The notes: generated by a model not told the origin, from the letters alone. A stretch of DNA of 64,000 nt from CAVVEQ01 sp963806635 (GCA_963806635.1 CAWDZA010000024.1:76809-140808); one strand, 5' to 3'. Shown: positions 1 through 9,641, numbered from the stretch's first letter. Numbers and translations are program-made.

Positions 1-1
1 A

Positions 2-2659
2 ATCAAGGCGCCGCCCACACCATCAGTACCTCCCGCACCATCAGCGCCGCCCCCACAGCCATCTCAGGAATTAAAGAGCATGCCCGGCTTTTCATCCACC
101 GGGCTCACCGGCTTCCTGGGCAGCGATGCGCTGGCAGAAATGGGCATGGAGGGAATTCTACCCCCCGAGCGTACACCCGCCTCTACACCTGCAAGTCCCC
201 CACCTGCACCACCACCAATCGCGCCTGCACGGGAAGCTGCGCCTCCAACCATAATCCCATCGCTGGAGATCCCAGCCGCCCAACCACCGATGGCTCAGGC
301 AGGATTCCCTGATGGTTCTATACAACCGCCTGCCGCTGCCCCCAAGCCGCCTGCAGCGCAGCCAATCATGGAAGATCCGCTTTTCCATCCACCTGCCTCT
401 TCATTGGAGGGAATACAGCTCTCTGAAGAACCATATGCTGGTGTGCAATCAGTGGATCTCGGTTCTTTGCAACCTTCGGAGGAAACACCCGATTGGCTGA
501 AGCAATACGCCAGCGAATTCAAAGTTGATGAAAATCAAGCCTCTCTCTTCCCGAGTCAGGAGGAATTGAGCAAGGTGCCTGCCTCGGATTCAGGAATCCC
601 ACCAGCATCACCTCAACCCCCCGCAGCACCCTCACAAACCGAAAAATATACCGCGGATGTTTCCGCACCGCTGGATTTTACCGTCCCCGAACCTCAGCCG
701 GTAGTTCCCGCCGCGGCTGAGATTCAAAATCAGGATTGGCTGAATACCGTCATCAATGAAACCCCGGCTTCGCCGGCAGATTTATTTAAAGACGTTGAAG
801 AACCCCGTTTTGCCGCACCGGAAGAGGAACTCCCAGCCCAGCCAGCCCAGGATTCCAAACCACCAGCCTGGGTGATGGAACCCGGTCAGCATTCTGGTTT
901 CACCGGTCCGCTGCCGGACTGGCTTCAGGAACTGGAAGGCGATCAGGAGGTCAGATCTTCACCCGCAGCACAAGAAGAGATCATTCCCGACTTGTTCGTT
1001 TCCCCCTCGTCCACCGCTCCCGCTGCGCCTGAACCAGAACCAAAAGAAGAAAGAATTGGGATTGAAGCAGCAGTGGTGCCGGGGCTTTCTGATCTGGGCA
1101 TCCAGACCGAAAATCTCTTCCAATCTCCAGAACCCCAGGGGGAAGCCCTCCCGCCTCACAAAGAACCGTCCCTGGAGGACCTGGGCATCCATCCTGAAGA
1201 ATTCTTCCCTTCGAAGGAACCCCCAGGGGAGACGCCATTGCCACAACCGGATTGGTTGAGCAGTCTGCCGGCCATGCAGGACGGGGCGGAACCCGCCCCA
1301 GTGCAGCCGGAACCGGGACCCTCTCAATTCAAAAAGGACGAAACTCCATCAGCAGCCGCTTCGGTGCTCGGGGTTAAAGCGATGAGCCAGGCTTCCAATG
1401 GGGCACCCCCCCAAAACGCAGGCAAACCAAGCCCGGCTGTGCCATTTGGCATGGAATCCCTGCCGGATTGGATCTCCGCGGAACACGGGGATGGTGAATC
1501 ATCAGATGGATCCCCCGACCAGCCAGCCCTTGCCCAGGCAGAAATGCCTGGTTGGTTGGAAGCCCTCAAACCGGTTGGCATGGCCAAGGCAGCCCTTTCC
1601 ACCTCCCAGCCGGCAACGCCATCCGGGACGCCAGTGACCGGTTCCCTAAAGACCACCACAGGCTCCCTGGGCGGCAAACCTTCCGCACCGTCTATTTCAC
1701 AGGTAGCTTCTCCCGCTCCGGGACCAAAAACAGAAAACCAAAAGCAATACGCAGCCATGATGGAACAGGTGCTCACGCGCGGGCCGGCTCAGGCCGCGCC
1801 CGCCCCTGGCAAGAAGAAACGCTCCCGCAAGGTGCTTTGGATCGTGATCGCCGGGTTGGCGGTGATCCTGGTCCTGGTCCTGGCAGCCGTTGGGTTGGGA
1901 TTCCTGCCCCTGCCCCAGCTCTTCTCCACTGAGACTGTGACCTTCTATAACACAGTCGAAACCCTTCCCCCAGATGCCCCGGTGCTTATCGCGCTTGAGT
2001 ATTCTCCTGCGTTCGCCGCCGAGCTACAGCCCGTCAGTGAAGCCGTGATGGAGCAGCTGGCATTAAAACACGCCAGGGTTAGTTTCATTTCCACCCAGCC
2101 CGCGGGACCCATCCTGGCGGAACAGCTTTTACAGGAAATCCACAACGTCAATCCTTCCTACGATCTCGCGGCGAATACAGCCAACCTGGGGTATCTTGCC
2201 GGCGGTTCCACTGCATTACAGGGATTTAGCCTGAATCCCGCAAGCGTCACCCAAACTGGTTGGGATGGGCAGCCTGCTTGGAACAAAAACGCCCTGGCAG
2301 GAATTAATAATTTATCCCAATTTGCAGCCATCCTTGTGATTTCCGAGAATGCGGATATTTCCAGGGACTGGATAGAGCAGGTCCAGCCGAAACTTGGTGG
2401 TGTTCCGTTGTTGATTGCCACCAGCGCGCAAACCGGACCGCTTCTCCAGCCCTATACCGCTTCCGGGCAGGTGGACGGTCTGGTGGCAGGGATTTCCGGC
2501 GCTGCCGCTTACGAAAATATCCTGGGGAAACCTGCGCAGGGTTCCGCGCTCTGGCAGCTTTACCTGGCCGCCCAGATACTCGCAGTACTGGTGATCTTGC
2601 TGGGGTTGGTCTTACGCATCTCCCGCGACCGCAAAAAACTGCCTGGCGGTGAGGGCTAA
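2..2659 (+). CDS. Pro-rich DWL-repeat membrane protein (5' end outside window)
   Basis: I do not recognise a named family. The frame is open from the first codon of the window. The ATG at 80 has no ribosome binding site and is preceded by the same Pro/Ala/Ser-rich coding, so the true start is probably upstream. From that ATG the protein has about 580 residues of low-complexity, acidic, Pro-rich sequence punctuated by short DWL/GWL/DWI motifs (near 490, 735, 913, 1249, 1460 and 1547) and two LGI...ENLF/EEFF repeats (near 1090 and 1180). A basic KKKRSRK stretch and a transmembrane segment follow (about residues 584-605), then an extracytoplasmic alpha/beta domain of about 220 residues and a C-terminal transmembrane helix (about 827-847) with a basic end. 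The next gene starts 4 bases after the stop, so they form an operon. The cytoplasmic repeats look like docking motifs; this is inference. Confidence 0.75.
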   Translation: MKAPPTPSVPPAPSAPPPQPSQELKSMPGFSSTGLTGFLGSDALAEMGMEGILPPERTPASTPASPPPAPPPIAPAREAAPPTIIPSLEIPAAQPPMAQAGFPDGSIQPPAAAPKPPAAQPIMEDPLFHPPASSLEGIQLSEEPYAGVQSVDLGSLQPSEETPDWLKQYASEFKVDENQASLFPSQEELSKVPASDSGIPPASPQPPAAPSQTEKYTADVSAPLDFTVPEPQPVVPAAAEIQNQDWLNTVINETPASPADLFKDVEEPRFAAPEEELPAQPAQDSKPPAWVMEPGQHSGFTGPLPDWLQELEGDQEVRSSPAAQEEIIPDLFVSPSSTAPAAPEPEPKEERIGIEAAVVPGLSDLGIQTENLFQSPEPQGEALPPHKEPSLEDLGIHPEEFFPSKEPPGETPLPQPDWLSSLPAMQDGAEPAPVQPEPGPSQFKKDETPSAAASVLGVKAMSQASNGAPPQNAGKPSPAVPFGMESLPDWISAEHGDGESSDGSPDQPALAQAEMPGWLEALKPVGMAKAALSTSQPATPSGTPVTGSLKTTTGSLGGKPSAPSISQVASPAPGPKTENQKQYAAMMEQVLTRGPAQAAPAPGKKKRSRKVLWIVIAGLAVILVLVLAAVGLGFLPLPQLFSTETVTFYNTVETLPPDAPVLIALEYSPAFAAELQPVSEAVMEQLALKHARVSFISTQPAGPILAEQLLQEIHNVNPSYDLAANTANLGYLAGGSTALQGFSLNPASVTQTGWDGQPAWNKNALAGINNLSQFAAILVISENADISRDWIEQVQPKLGGVPLLIATSAQTGPLLQPYTASGQVDGLVAGISGAAAYENILGKPAQGSALWQLYLAAQILAVLVILLGLVLRISRDRKKLPGGEG

Positions 2660-2662
2660 CCC

Positions 2663-3334
2663 ATGTCTAATGCTGAGCTGCCTTGGACACTGGCAAGTTT
2701 CATCCTCACCCTGCTAGTCTTCAGCTTCCTTTTTGGGGATAACCCGGTATTTCGTTTCACCCTGGCACTGTTGGTGGGAACAACAACCGGGTATTTATTA
2801 GTCATGCTGATCCAGCAGTTTATAGGTCCAAAATTAATTCACACCCTCCAATCCGGAGGGTACCAACTCGCAGCGATTCCAATAATCCTTTGCGTTCTGC
2901 TGATGTTGCGGCTCATCCCCCGCTACTCCCGGCTTGGGAACATTTCCATGGGGTTCCTGGTGGGCACTGGCGCGGCGGTGATCATTGGCGGATCTATCTT
3001 TGGAACCCTCTTGCCTCAGCTCCTTGCCTCCATCAGGCAATTCTCCTCCTGGCGCTCTATGGCCAGCCCAGAGGGGATCGTGAAGTTCCTGGAAGGCGGG
3101 CTGATCCTTTTTGGGACGATCACCAGCCTGATGTATTTTCAATTCACACAACGGCAGAAACCAACTCCAGTGGTACTGCAACCGAATTGGGGGGATCGGA
3201 TCCGCGCGGTTGGGAAGTTCTTTATTGTGGTCACCCTTGGTGCGGTGTTCGCAGGGGTTTTCAGCGCATCCATCACAGCCCTTGTCTCGCGGCTGGCATT
3301 TCTTTGGGATACCGTCCGGATGTTCATCGGGTAA
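2663..3334 (+). CDS. Hypothetical multi-pass membrane protein
   Basis: A 223-residue, strongly hydrophobic protein with about six predicted transmembrane helices (roughly residues 8-25, 32-55, 68-85, 95-118, 148-162 and 184-210). It has no motif that I can assign to a transporter or enzyme family. It sits between the DWL-repeat membrane protein (4-base spacing) and the MutL-like ATPase (its ATG is 4 bases after this stop), so the three are very likely co-transcribed and translationally coupled. A membrane-partner role for its neighbours is inference only. Confidence 0.7.
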   Translation: MSNAELPWTLASFILTLLVFSFLFGDNPVFRFTLALLVGTTTGYLLVMLIQQFIGPKLIHTLQSGGYQLAAIPIILCVLLMLRLIPRYSRLGNISMGFLVGTGAAVIIGGSIFGTLLPQLLASIRQFSSWRSMASPEGIVKFLEGGLILFGTITSLMYFQFTQRQKPTPVVLQPNWGDRIRAVGKFFIVVTLGAVFAGVFSASITALVSRLAFLWDTVRMFIG

Positions 3335-3337
3335 TCC

Positions 3338-5058
3338 ATGGCTGTTCCGTTTACCAAGGTAACCTCACTGCTGGCAGTCGAGATCGGCTCGTGCAACACT
3401 CGGGCGGTGCTCTTTGATCAGGCTGCCGGGCAGTTCCATTATCTTTCTGCTGCCAGTGCGCCCACCTCAATAATCCACCCCTTCCACAATATTAACGACG
3501 CCCTGCTCCAGGCATTGATGAGTTTACAAACTGCATCCTCGCGGTCGCTGATGGATGACACCTCTCATTTGATATTGCCCTCCCTCGCGGATGGCTCAGG
3601 TGTGGATGGACTTGTGGTCACCCACTCCGCCGGCAAGCCGCTCCGCATTCTCACCATAGGTCTGCTGCCGGATTTTTCCGCGAAAAGCGCGCGGAACCTG
3701 GCGCTCACACTCCCAAACTGCCAGGTGTTCGGTATGGATCCGGGTCAGACTCCCCGGCGGGTGGATCAATTGGATGCGATCATAACCAGCGAGCCGGATA
3801 TCATCCTTTTTGCCGGAGGAACGGATCACGGGTCCGTAAATGCCATCCGGAAACTCGAAGAGGTCATCCTGCAGGCGTGCAAATCCTTCCCTGCAGAGCG
3901 GGTACCGGTGGTAATTTTCGCTGGGAATTCCATCCTGGCAGACGAAATGGAAGAGCACTTCGAAAAGGTCGCCAATTTCTTCACTGCCTCGAATATCCGC
4001 CCCGAGGTGGAAAAAGAAGATTTCACCTCTGCTGAAGAAGTCCTGAGCGGCGTAGTTACAAGTATCCGCGCCTCCCAATACGAGGGATTTAAAAATTTAC
4101 TGAAGATCAGCTCCACGCCACCTATCCCTTCCTCCGTCGGTTTCAGCCGGGTCGTACGCTACCTTAGCCTGCGCTACCCCTCCTCTAAAGGAGTGCTGGG
4201 GATTGACCTGGGGGCTGCCGCCACAACCCTGGTGAGCGCCTGGCAGGGATCTTCAGAAGTCACCGTCGCACCTTACGGGTTGGGGCAGGGATTAAAACTT
4301 TCCTCGAAGAAAACTCGGCAGAATCGGTTTCTCAATGGCTCTCTGAGCAAAGTGCAATGGATGCTGCTCCGGATTATCTCTGGCAGAAAAGTCTGTATCC
4401 GCAGACTGTGCCTGCCACCGCGGAAACCCTGGATATCGAACAAGCTGCGGCGAGGGAGATCCTTCAATCCTCGATGAAAAAACACGTAAAGCAGGCTTGC
4501 GTAGAAAATGCCTGTTATGAATCCATCCTGGTAAGCGGTTCCACGCTCACCCGCACCCCCCAGCCAGGAGAAGCCCTAATGATGATCCTGGACGGAATCC
4601 AGCCAGTGGGGATCACCTCGATCATCCTGGATCGAAACGGGTTGGCTTCACTGCTTGGGGCAGCAGCAGTCATCAATCCGCTGATCCCCGTGCAGGTGAT
4701 CGATTCGAGTGCGTTCACCAGCCTGGCGACGGTGATCGCCCCCTGTGCGAAGGCAAAGCCAGGCACCCCCATCCTAAGGGTTTCAATCGATTACGGGCAG
4801 AGCAGCGTGACCCGCCTGGATGTTAAAATGGGCAGCCTGGTCGCTTTCCCCCTTCCGCCCGGACAAACCGCCAACCTCATGATGGAGCCTGCCCGCGGGG
4901 TTGTGATCGATCCGGTACGGAAAGCCACTGGTTTTAAGGTGTTTGGGGGACTATGCGGTGTGGTGATCGACGCACGCGGCCGTCCTCTCAGTTTGCCCCA
5001 GGATGGCGATTTACGCAGGCAGACCCTGCAGCACTGGGCGTCCATCCTCGGCGCTTGA
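3338..5058 (+). CDS. MutL/GlmL-like ASKHA-fold ATPase, one apparent frameshift
   Basis: The protein resembles the MutL (GlmL) family, actin-like ATPases named after the reactivation partner of B12-dependent glutamate mutase. Two phosphate-1-like signatures are visible: VEIGSCNTRAVLFD near the N-terminus and LGIDLGAAATTLVSA near residue 290. Reading breaks near 4285-4295. The first frame runs from 3338 and the matching continuation (IKTFLEENSAESVSQWL onward) is in another frame to 5058; one base gained or lost in CAGGGATTAAAAC restores a protein of about 573 residues. No mutase subunits (glmE/glmS-like) lie in the window, so a glutamate-mutase role is doubtful. The setting between membrane proteins and a lipoyl-like-domain protein suggests a different, possibly envelope-associated role. 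The break is more likely a sequence error than a pseudogene. Confidence 0.7.
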
Positions 5059-5092
5059 TCGCTGGCATGCTTCCTGCATCAAATTGGGGGAC

Positions 5093-6145
5093 ATGGCTAT
5101 GCCAATCTCGCATTTTACCCAGCAGACCCGCATCCGGCGCACCCGCATGCTCCCCCAGGAGGGAGAGATCACGGTTCGCAGGGATCAAAAAGTTGGCGCG
5201 ATGGACCCGGTGGGAAATTGTTACCTCCCAGGCAGGCATGAACTGATCGATCTCTACCAAGCCCTGGGTATTTCGCAAAAAACACCTTTGGAAACCATCA
5301 CCGACCGCAATGCCGGGGAAACACTGCAAAAAGGCGATATCCTGGCCAAGACCGGAAAAATGATAAAGAAGATCGTCCGTGCTCCGGCGGATTGCTATAT
5401 CGAATCCATCGAAGATGGAAAGATGCTGTTGGAACTGCTTGAACCGCCATTTGAGCTGAAAGCAGGTCTGGATGGGATCGTCCGTGAGGTGAACCCCAAC
5501 TGGTCGGTGGTGCTGGAGACTTTTGGCTGCCTTCTGCAGGGAGTGTGGGGAAATGGGCGGGTTTCCTCGGGACTCTTGGTCAATACAGTGAGACCTGGTG
5601 TGGAGGAATTCGCCCGCGGCAGCGTGGATGTGACCATGCGTGGGGCGATTGTGGCTGGCAGTTACTGCTGCACCCAGCAGGCGCTGGAAGCTGCCGTGGA
5701 TTTTTCATTGAGGGGATTGATCCTCTCCAGCATGTCTTCTTCGTTGGTGGGATATGCATTGAAAATGGAAGTTCCCCTTATCCTGATGGAAGGGTTCGGA
5801 TCCATCCCGCTCAATCCCGTGGCGTTGAACCTATTAACCCAATTCGACCGTCACAATGCCTGCCTGAACGCCTGTTCCTGGGATGTTTATGAAGGCAGCC
5901 GTCCTGAAGTGATTATCCCCCTGCCGGGAACCGGCAGCGATCCGCGGGAAGGCGGTCATGTACATCAGGGCAGCCGGGTGCGGGTTAAGGTTCCACCGTA
6001 TGCAGGCGCGGTGGGTGTCGTCACGCAGCTCCGTGATGGGGATACAACAATCCACAGCGGGCTGCGCGGCAAGTGCGCCGAAGTGAAGTTCGAACGGCTG
6101 CCATTGACTTCTTATCCCGTGACCAACCTTGATATTCTGGAATGA
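5093..6145 (+). CDS. Conserved protein with lipoyl/RnfC-like N-terminal domain
   Basis: About 350 residues, not assignable to a named family. I chose the ATG at 5093 because GGGGG lies 3-7 bases upstream and the earlier ATG at 5003 lies inside the MutL-like gene. Residues 30-150 have the pattern of a beta-rich hammerhead or lipoyl-like domain (DILAKTGKMIKKIVRAPADC, then VREVNPNW). The middle is a possible Rossmann-like segment with Cys pairs (YCCTQQ, CLNAC), and the end has a KOW-like stretch (VKVPPYAGAVGVVTQL). No biotinylation motif is present. It follows the MutL-like gene by 34 bases and probably belongs to the same operon. Confidence 0.6.
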   Translation: MAMPISHFTQQTRIRRTRMLPQEGEITVRRDQKVGAMDPVGNCYLPGRHELIDLYQALGISQKTPLETITDRNAGETLQKGDILAKTGKMIKKIVRAPADCYIESIEDGKMLLELLEPPFELKAGLDGIVREVNPNWSVVLETFGCLLQGVWGNGRVSSGLLVNTVRPGVEEFARGSVDVTMRGAIVAGSYCCTQQALEAAVDFSLRGLILSSMSSSLVGYALKMEVPLILMEGFGSIPLNPVALNLLTQFDRHNACLNACSWDVYEGSRPEVIIPLPGTGSDPREGGHVHQGSRVRVKVPPYAGAVGVVTQLRDGDTTIHSGLRGKCAEVKFERLPLTSYPVTNLDILE

Positions 6146-6178
6146 TTCTTGCATCTCAAAGCAAGAGGAGTAGAGCCT

Positions 6179-6745
6179 ATGACCACCCCCCTTCATGATG
6201 ACAGCCAGTTTGAAGATTTTATCGAAGAACCGGCACCAAAGCCTTCTAATAACCGCAATTTCTACATCGCCATCGGTATCATTGGATTCATGACCGTTGT
6301 AATCCTGGTGGTTCTGGTGATCGTGGCAACCATGGTTGTGCCAGCCCAAAACGCCAAGCGCAATGCTGACGCCGCTCAGATCTATGCGGCCAACACCGCC
6401 ACCTCCATCGCTGCCACAGTACGCGCCGCTACCGAACAATTCCTGCTCACCCCTTCCATCACACCCACCCCCACCAACCCGCCGTTACCCACCGCCACAC
6501 CGGTCCTGGCACTGGGAACGCCCATCTCTGAAACGCTCTCGGCTGAACAAGCCGCGCAGACTGCCACAGTGGAAGCCATGCTCACCCAGGCTGCCGGTGG
6601 ACCCACCTCAACCGCCACGCCCTCCAACCTACCCAATACAGGGTTTGCCGATGATTACGGCATCCCCTTGATGGTCGGACTCACTGCTTTATTCATCGCC
6701 ATCATTTTCCTCACACGCAAGCTCCGTTCTTCCTCCTCTGCCTGA
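6179..6745 (+). CDS. Surface protein with N-terminal anchor and LPNTG sorting-like tail
   Basis: 188 residues from the ATG at 6179, which is preceded by AGAGGAG. The N-terminus is acidic and lacks a classical signal peptide; a transmembrane helix lies at about residues 28-52. An Ala/Thr-rich, helical-to-extended stalk follows, then Thr/Pro repeats, then LPNTG near residue 150, a hydrophobic helix and a short RKLRSSSSA tail. That last arrangement is the layout of an LPXTG sortase substrate. Having a membrane anchor at both ends is odd. If a sortase cuts at LPNTG, the N-terminal helix would still hold the protein. It follows the lipoyl-like protein by 33 bases. No sortase gene is in the window. 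Confidence 0.65.
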   Translation: MTTPLHDDSQFEDFIEEPAPKPSNNRNFYIAIGIIGFMTVVILVVLVIVATMVVPAQNAKRNADAAQIYAANTATSIAATVRAATEQFLLTPSITPTPTNPPLPTATPVLALGTPISETLSAEQAAQTATVEAMLTQAAGGPTSTATPSNLPNTGFADDYGIPLMVGLTALFIAIIFLTRKLRSSSSA

Positions 6746-6796
6746 TCCCGCCTCCAAGCGTCAGGGTTCTGAGTCTCCTTTTTACCTCCGTTGCAG

Positions 6797-6830
6797 CGAA
6801 ACCGCCCTTCTTTCAAAGGGCGGTTTCGTT
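6797..6830. terminator. Bidirectional intrinsic terminator
   Basis: A 13-bp perfect stem (CGAAACCGCCCTT paired with AAGGGCGGTTTCG) around a short loop lies between the convergent surface-protein gene and the phosphohexomutase gene. T-rich sequence follows on the plus strand. Confidence 0.8.
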
Positions 6831-6854
6831 TATATAAATTCAGGATTTGGGAAA

Positions 6855-8315
6855 TTACATGAACTCAGTCGTGAGAGTAGCCCCGTAATCCAACAGAGCT
6901 TTGACCATCTCGGGAGAGCGCCCCTCTGCATAGACCCGCAGCACAGGTTCTGTTCCCGAAGGTCTGATCAGCAGCCAGGAGTCATCCCCAAGGATATATT
7001 TGATCCCGTCGAAGGAGATCACATTGGCGACTTTCTCGCCACCGATCGATGCCGGGGCTTCCGCGGTCAACTTGCTGGTCATTTTCTCCTTGGCCACCGG
7101 GTATTTAAGACGCATATCCTTGCGCTCGTAAAAAGCCGGACCCACGTCGTGAAGCAGATCCTCCACCAGTTCGTGGAACGGAACCTTCGCGTCTGCAACC
7201 ATCTCCAGGATGAGCAAGCCCAGGATGACGCCATCACCCTCGGGGATGTGCCCGCGGAAGGAAATGCCCCCGGATTCTTCCCCGCCAATGAGCACATCTT
7301 CCTTCAGCATGTAATCGGCAATATGGTTGAAACCCACCGGTGTTTCATGCAGGGTCAATCCATAGCGTGCAGCCAGGCGATCGATCATGCGCGTGGTGGA
7401 AACGGTGCGTACCACCGAGCCCTTCCAACCCTTTTTCTCCACCAGGTAACGAAGGGCAAGAGCCATGATCTTATGCGGGTCGATAAAAATACCACGCTCG
7501 TCCATGGCGCCGATCCGGTCCGCGTCGCCATCCGTGGCGAGGCCAAAATCGCCCAATCCCGTGGCAATGGCACCCGATAGGGCTCCCAGGTAACGCGCGA
7601 TGGGTTCAGGGTGCACACCTCCGAAACCGGGGTTCATTTCGCTGCGGATCTCGCTCACCTCGGTGCCGCAGCCCTGCAGGATACCTTTGATCATCCCCCG
7701 CCCCGATCCGTACATCGAATCCACCACCACGCGCATGGGATGCTCGGCGATCTTATCGAAATCGATCAGCTTGCGGACGTGGTCGTAATAAGCCGGGGTG
7801 GGATTGAAACGCTGGATCAAACCAGCCTCGCGGGCGTGTTCCATTTCCATCAGGTTCGGCCCGCGGGCACGCTCCTCGTTATCGTTTAAATAAATTTCAA
7901 CACGTTTGCACTGTTCGGGAGAAGCAGAGTTCGCTCCAGCAGACTTGAGCTTTACCCCGTTATACCGTGGGGCATTGTGCGAGGCTGTGATCATGATGCC
8001 TGCAATGGCGTTCAATTCCCGCACGGCATAGGAAATGACCGGGGTGGGCGCATCCGCCTGTGCCAAAAAAACGGTAAATCCATTCGCTGCCAGCACCCGT
8101 GCTGCCTCGCTGGCGTATCGGTCGGATAGAAACCGGGTATCAAAACCCACCACCATCTTTTTCGGGTCCGGTCGTTTTTCCAGCTTCACGCCGTTGATCC
8201 AGGTATCCGAAGCCACCGCGTCAGCAATAGCCTGGCTGACAAGCCGAAGGTTGGTGAAAGTGAACGTGTCTGAAATAACGGCGCGCCAGCCGTCGGTTCC
8301 AAAATGAATGGTCAT
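6855..8315 (-). CDS. Phosphoglucomutase/phosphomannomutase family protein
   Basis: A 486-residue alpha-D-phosphohexomutase. These cytoplasmic Mg-dependent enzymes interconvert hexose-1- and hexose-6-phosphates and feed cell-wall and polysaccharide precursors. It shows the N-terminal FGTDGWR, the phosphoserine loop TASHNAPRYNG (about residue 107), the metal-binding DGDADRIG (about residue 262), the sugar-binding GGEESGG and the C-terminal phosphate-binding RPSGTEP. Length is normal for the family. The start has GGAG a few bases upstream. Sequence alone does not separate glucose, mannose and glucosamine specificity. The sugar transferases at 12-18 kb would use its products. Confidence 0.92.
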   Translation of the reverse strand: MTIHFGTDGWRAVISDTFTFTNLRLVSQAIADAVASDTWINGVKLEKRPDPKKMVVGFDTRFLSDRYASEAARVLAANGFTVFLAQADAPTPVISYAVRELNAIAGIMITASHNAPRYNGVKLKSAGANSASPEQCKRVEIYLNDNEERARGPNLMEMEHAREAGLIQRFNPTPAYYDHVRKLIDFDKIAEHPMRVVVDSMYGSGRGMIKGILQGCGTEVSEIRSEMNPGFGGVHPEPIARYLGALSGAIATGLGDFGLATDGDADRIGAMDERGIFIDPHKIMALALRYLVEKKGWKGSVVRTVSTTRMIDRLAARYGLTLHETPVGFNHIADYMLKEDVLIGGEESGGISFRGHIPEGDGVILGLLILEMVADAKVPFHELVEDLLHDVGPAFYERKDMRLKYPVAKEKMTSKLTAEAPASIGGEKVANVISFDGIKYILGDDSWLLIRPSGTEPVLRVYAEGRSPEMVKALLDYGATLTTEFM

Positions 8316-8361
8316 GAATCACTCCGCATTGATTTACCGGGCGAGAGCCGGGACGCCTATT

Positions 8362-9537
8362 TTACCACCCCGGTGCCGGCGTGGCAGTGGAAAGCAGATC
8401 ACGCACGATCCAGCCCTCGCGTCCGTCGTTCAGACGGACGTGTGCCCAGGTGGTTGTGCCGTCGTCGAATGAATCCGGCAGAATCACCACCAGGTATCCG
8501 TTCAGCAGGCTGGCGATCACCTTGGCGCCAAAATTGGGCGATTCGCGAATGATCACACCGTTGCTATCCGGCGCCTTGATATACGCCTGCGCCAGGGTGG
8601 GCTCCACCGTCAAGGTAGGCGTTTCGGTGCTGGTGGGAATGAGGGTTGGGGTGGCTGTCTCGGTTCCAGTAGGGGCCAGGGTAGGCGTGTCGGTAGCAGT
8701 CGGAACAGAGGTATCCGTCGGGATCGGGGTGGGCAACGCCAACTGTGTGGAGACCGCCGAACCGAATCCGAGCAGCGCGATGAGGATGACGATGCAGATC
8801 AGCACGATGGACATCGCCAGCCCGTAACCGAAGGGCGTTTGTGGACGCAGGCGCATGAGCAACAGAACGATGGTAACAACCAGCGCTGTCCAGGCAAGGT
8901 TGACCAGGAAAACGATCAGCCCGTCCGGCCACATGCCCGCCGCGCGGCTGGTGATGCCGAAACCCGCGACCGCAATGGGGATGTAAAGCTCGTAGGCGAT
9001 CGCCACGCTGGCCACCAGCGGCCTGGTACTGGGGTTGCGCACAAGCAGGTAGGTGCAGAGCGCCGCGCCGACGGTGAGCAGCAGGAAATCCGGCCAGGCA
9101 AAATAGGTATGAAAGAGGGAATTCGTGAAGATCAGGCCAGGGATGAATTTGCTAATCAGCCCACCGAGGGCTCCGCAGCCGAAGACGATAAGGCTGCCCA
9201 GGATTATGCCCCCCAGACACTGCAGGAAGAACCGCCCCGAGCCAACAACCGTGGCCAGCCCCAGTCCCAGCGCCGGACCCATGAAGGGGGAGAGCAGCGC
9301 CGCCAGGATGAAAATGGCAGGGGCGTCGGTGAAGATGGCAACAACCAGGACGATGCCCGCCAGTAGGGAGAAGATGAAGAAATCACCCGTGGGAACGATC
9401 CTCCGTGCCAGGTCGGTAAGAAAGGCTTCCCGTTCGCCGTTCTCGTAGGGATAGAGCTGGCGCTTGGAGCGCCTTCGCCGGGCGGGAGGGAGGCTTGATC
9501 CGGCTGGCGGGAGAGGTTCGTTCATCGGAAGGCTCAT
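8362..9537 (-). CDS. DUF389-like membrane protein with C-terminal SH3b domain
   Basis: 391 residues. The first part has about seven hydrophobic helices (residues 45-275), including AALLSPFMGPALGLGLATV, which resembles the membrane core of DUF389 proteins. A Thr/Pro repeat linker (residues 280-318) leads to a bacterial SH3-like domain (SNGVIIRESPNFGAKVIASL to WAHVRLNDGREGWI) of the type that binds cell-wall peptides. A membrane core tethered to a wall-binding domain fits a monoderm envelope. The function of the core is unknown. A second possible start is the ATG at 9525. The gene is divergent from the BMP-like lipoprotein. Confidence 0.65.
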   Translation of the reverse strand: MSLPMNEPLPPAGSSLPPARRRRSKRQLYPYENGEREAFLTDLARRIVPTGDFFIFSLLAGIVLVVAIFTDAPAIFILAALLSPFMGPALGLGLATVVGSGRFFLQCLGGIILGSLIVFGCGALGGLISKFIPGLIFTNSLFHTYFAWPDFLLLTVGAALCTYLLVRNPSTRPLVASVAIAYELYIPIAVAGFGITSRAAGMWPDGLIVFLVNLAWTALVVTIVLLLMRLRPQTPFGYGLAMSIVLICIVILIALLGFGSAVSTQLALPTPIPTDTSVPTATDTPTLAPTGTETATPTLIPTSTETPTLTVEPTLAQAYIKAPDSNGVIIRESPNFGAKVIASLLNGYLVVILPDSFDDGTTTWAHVRLNDGREGWIVRDLLSTATPAPGW

Positions 9538-9641
9538 GGCTTTTTCCTGATTATGGAATCCATAAATTGATTATACATTCCTTTGAAAAGAGGCTGCTGG
9601 ATGAGGGTAAAATTAGGCAATTCGCGGATAGAGGTACCCAA

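Noticed and set aside
959..1776. Long antisense frames under the Pro-rich gene
   Set aside because: They arise from GC- and Pro-rich composition; they lack motifs and ribosome binding sites.
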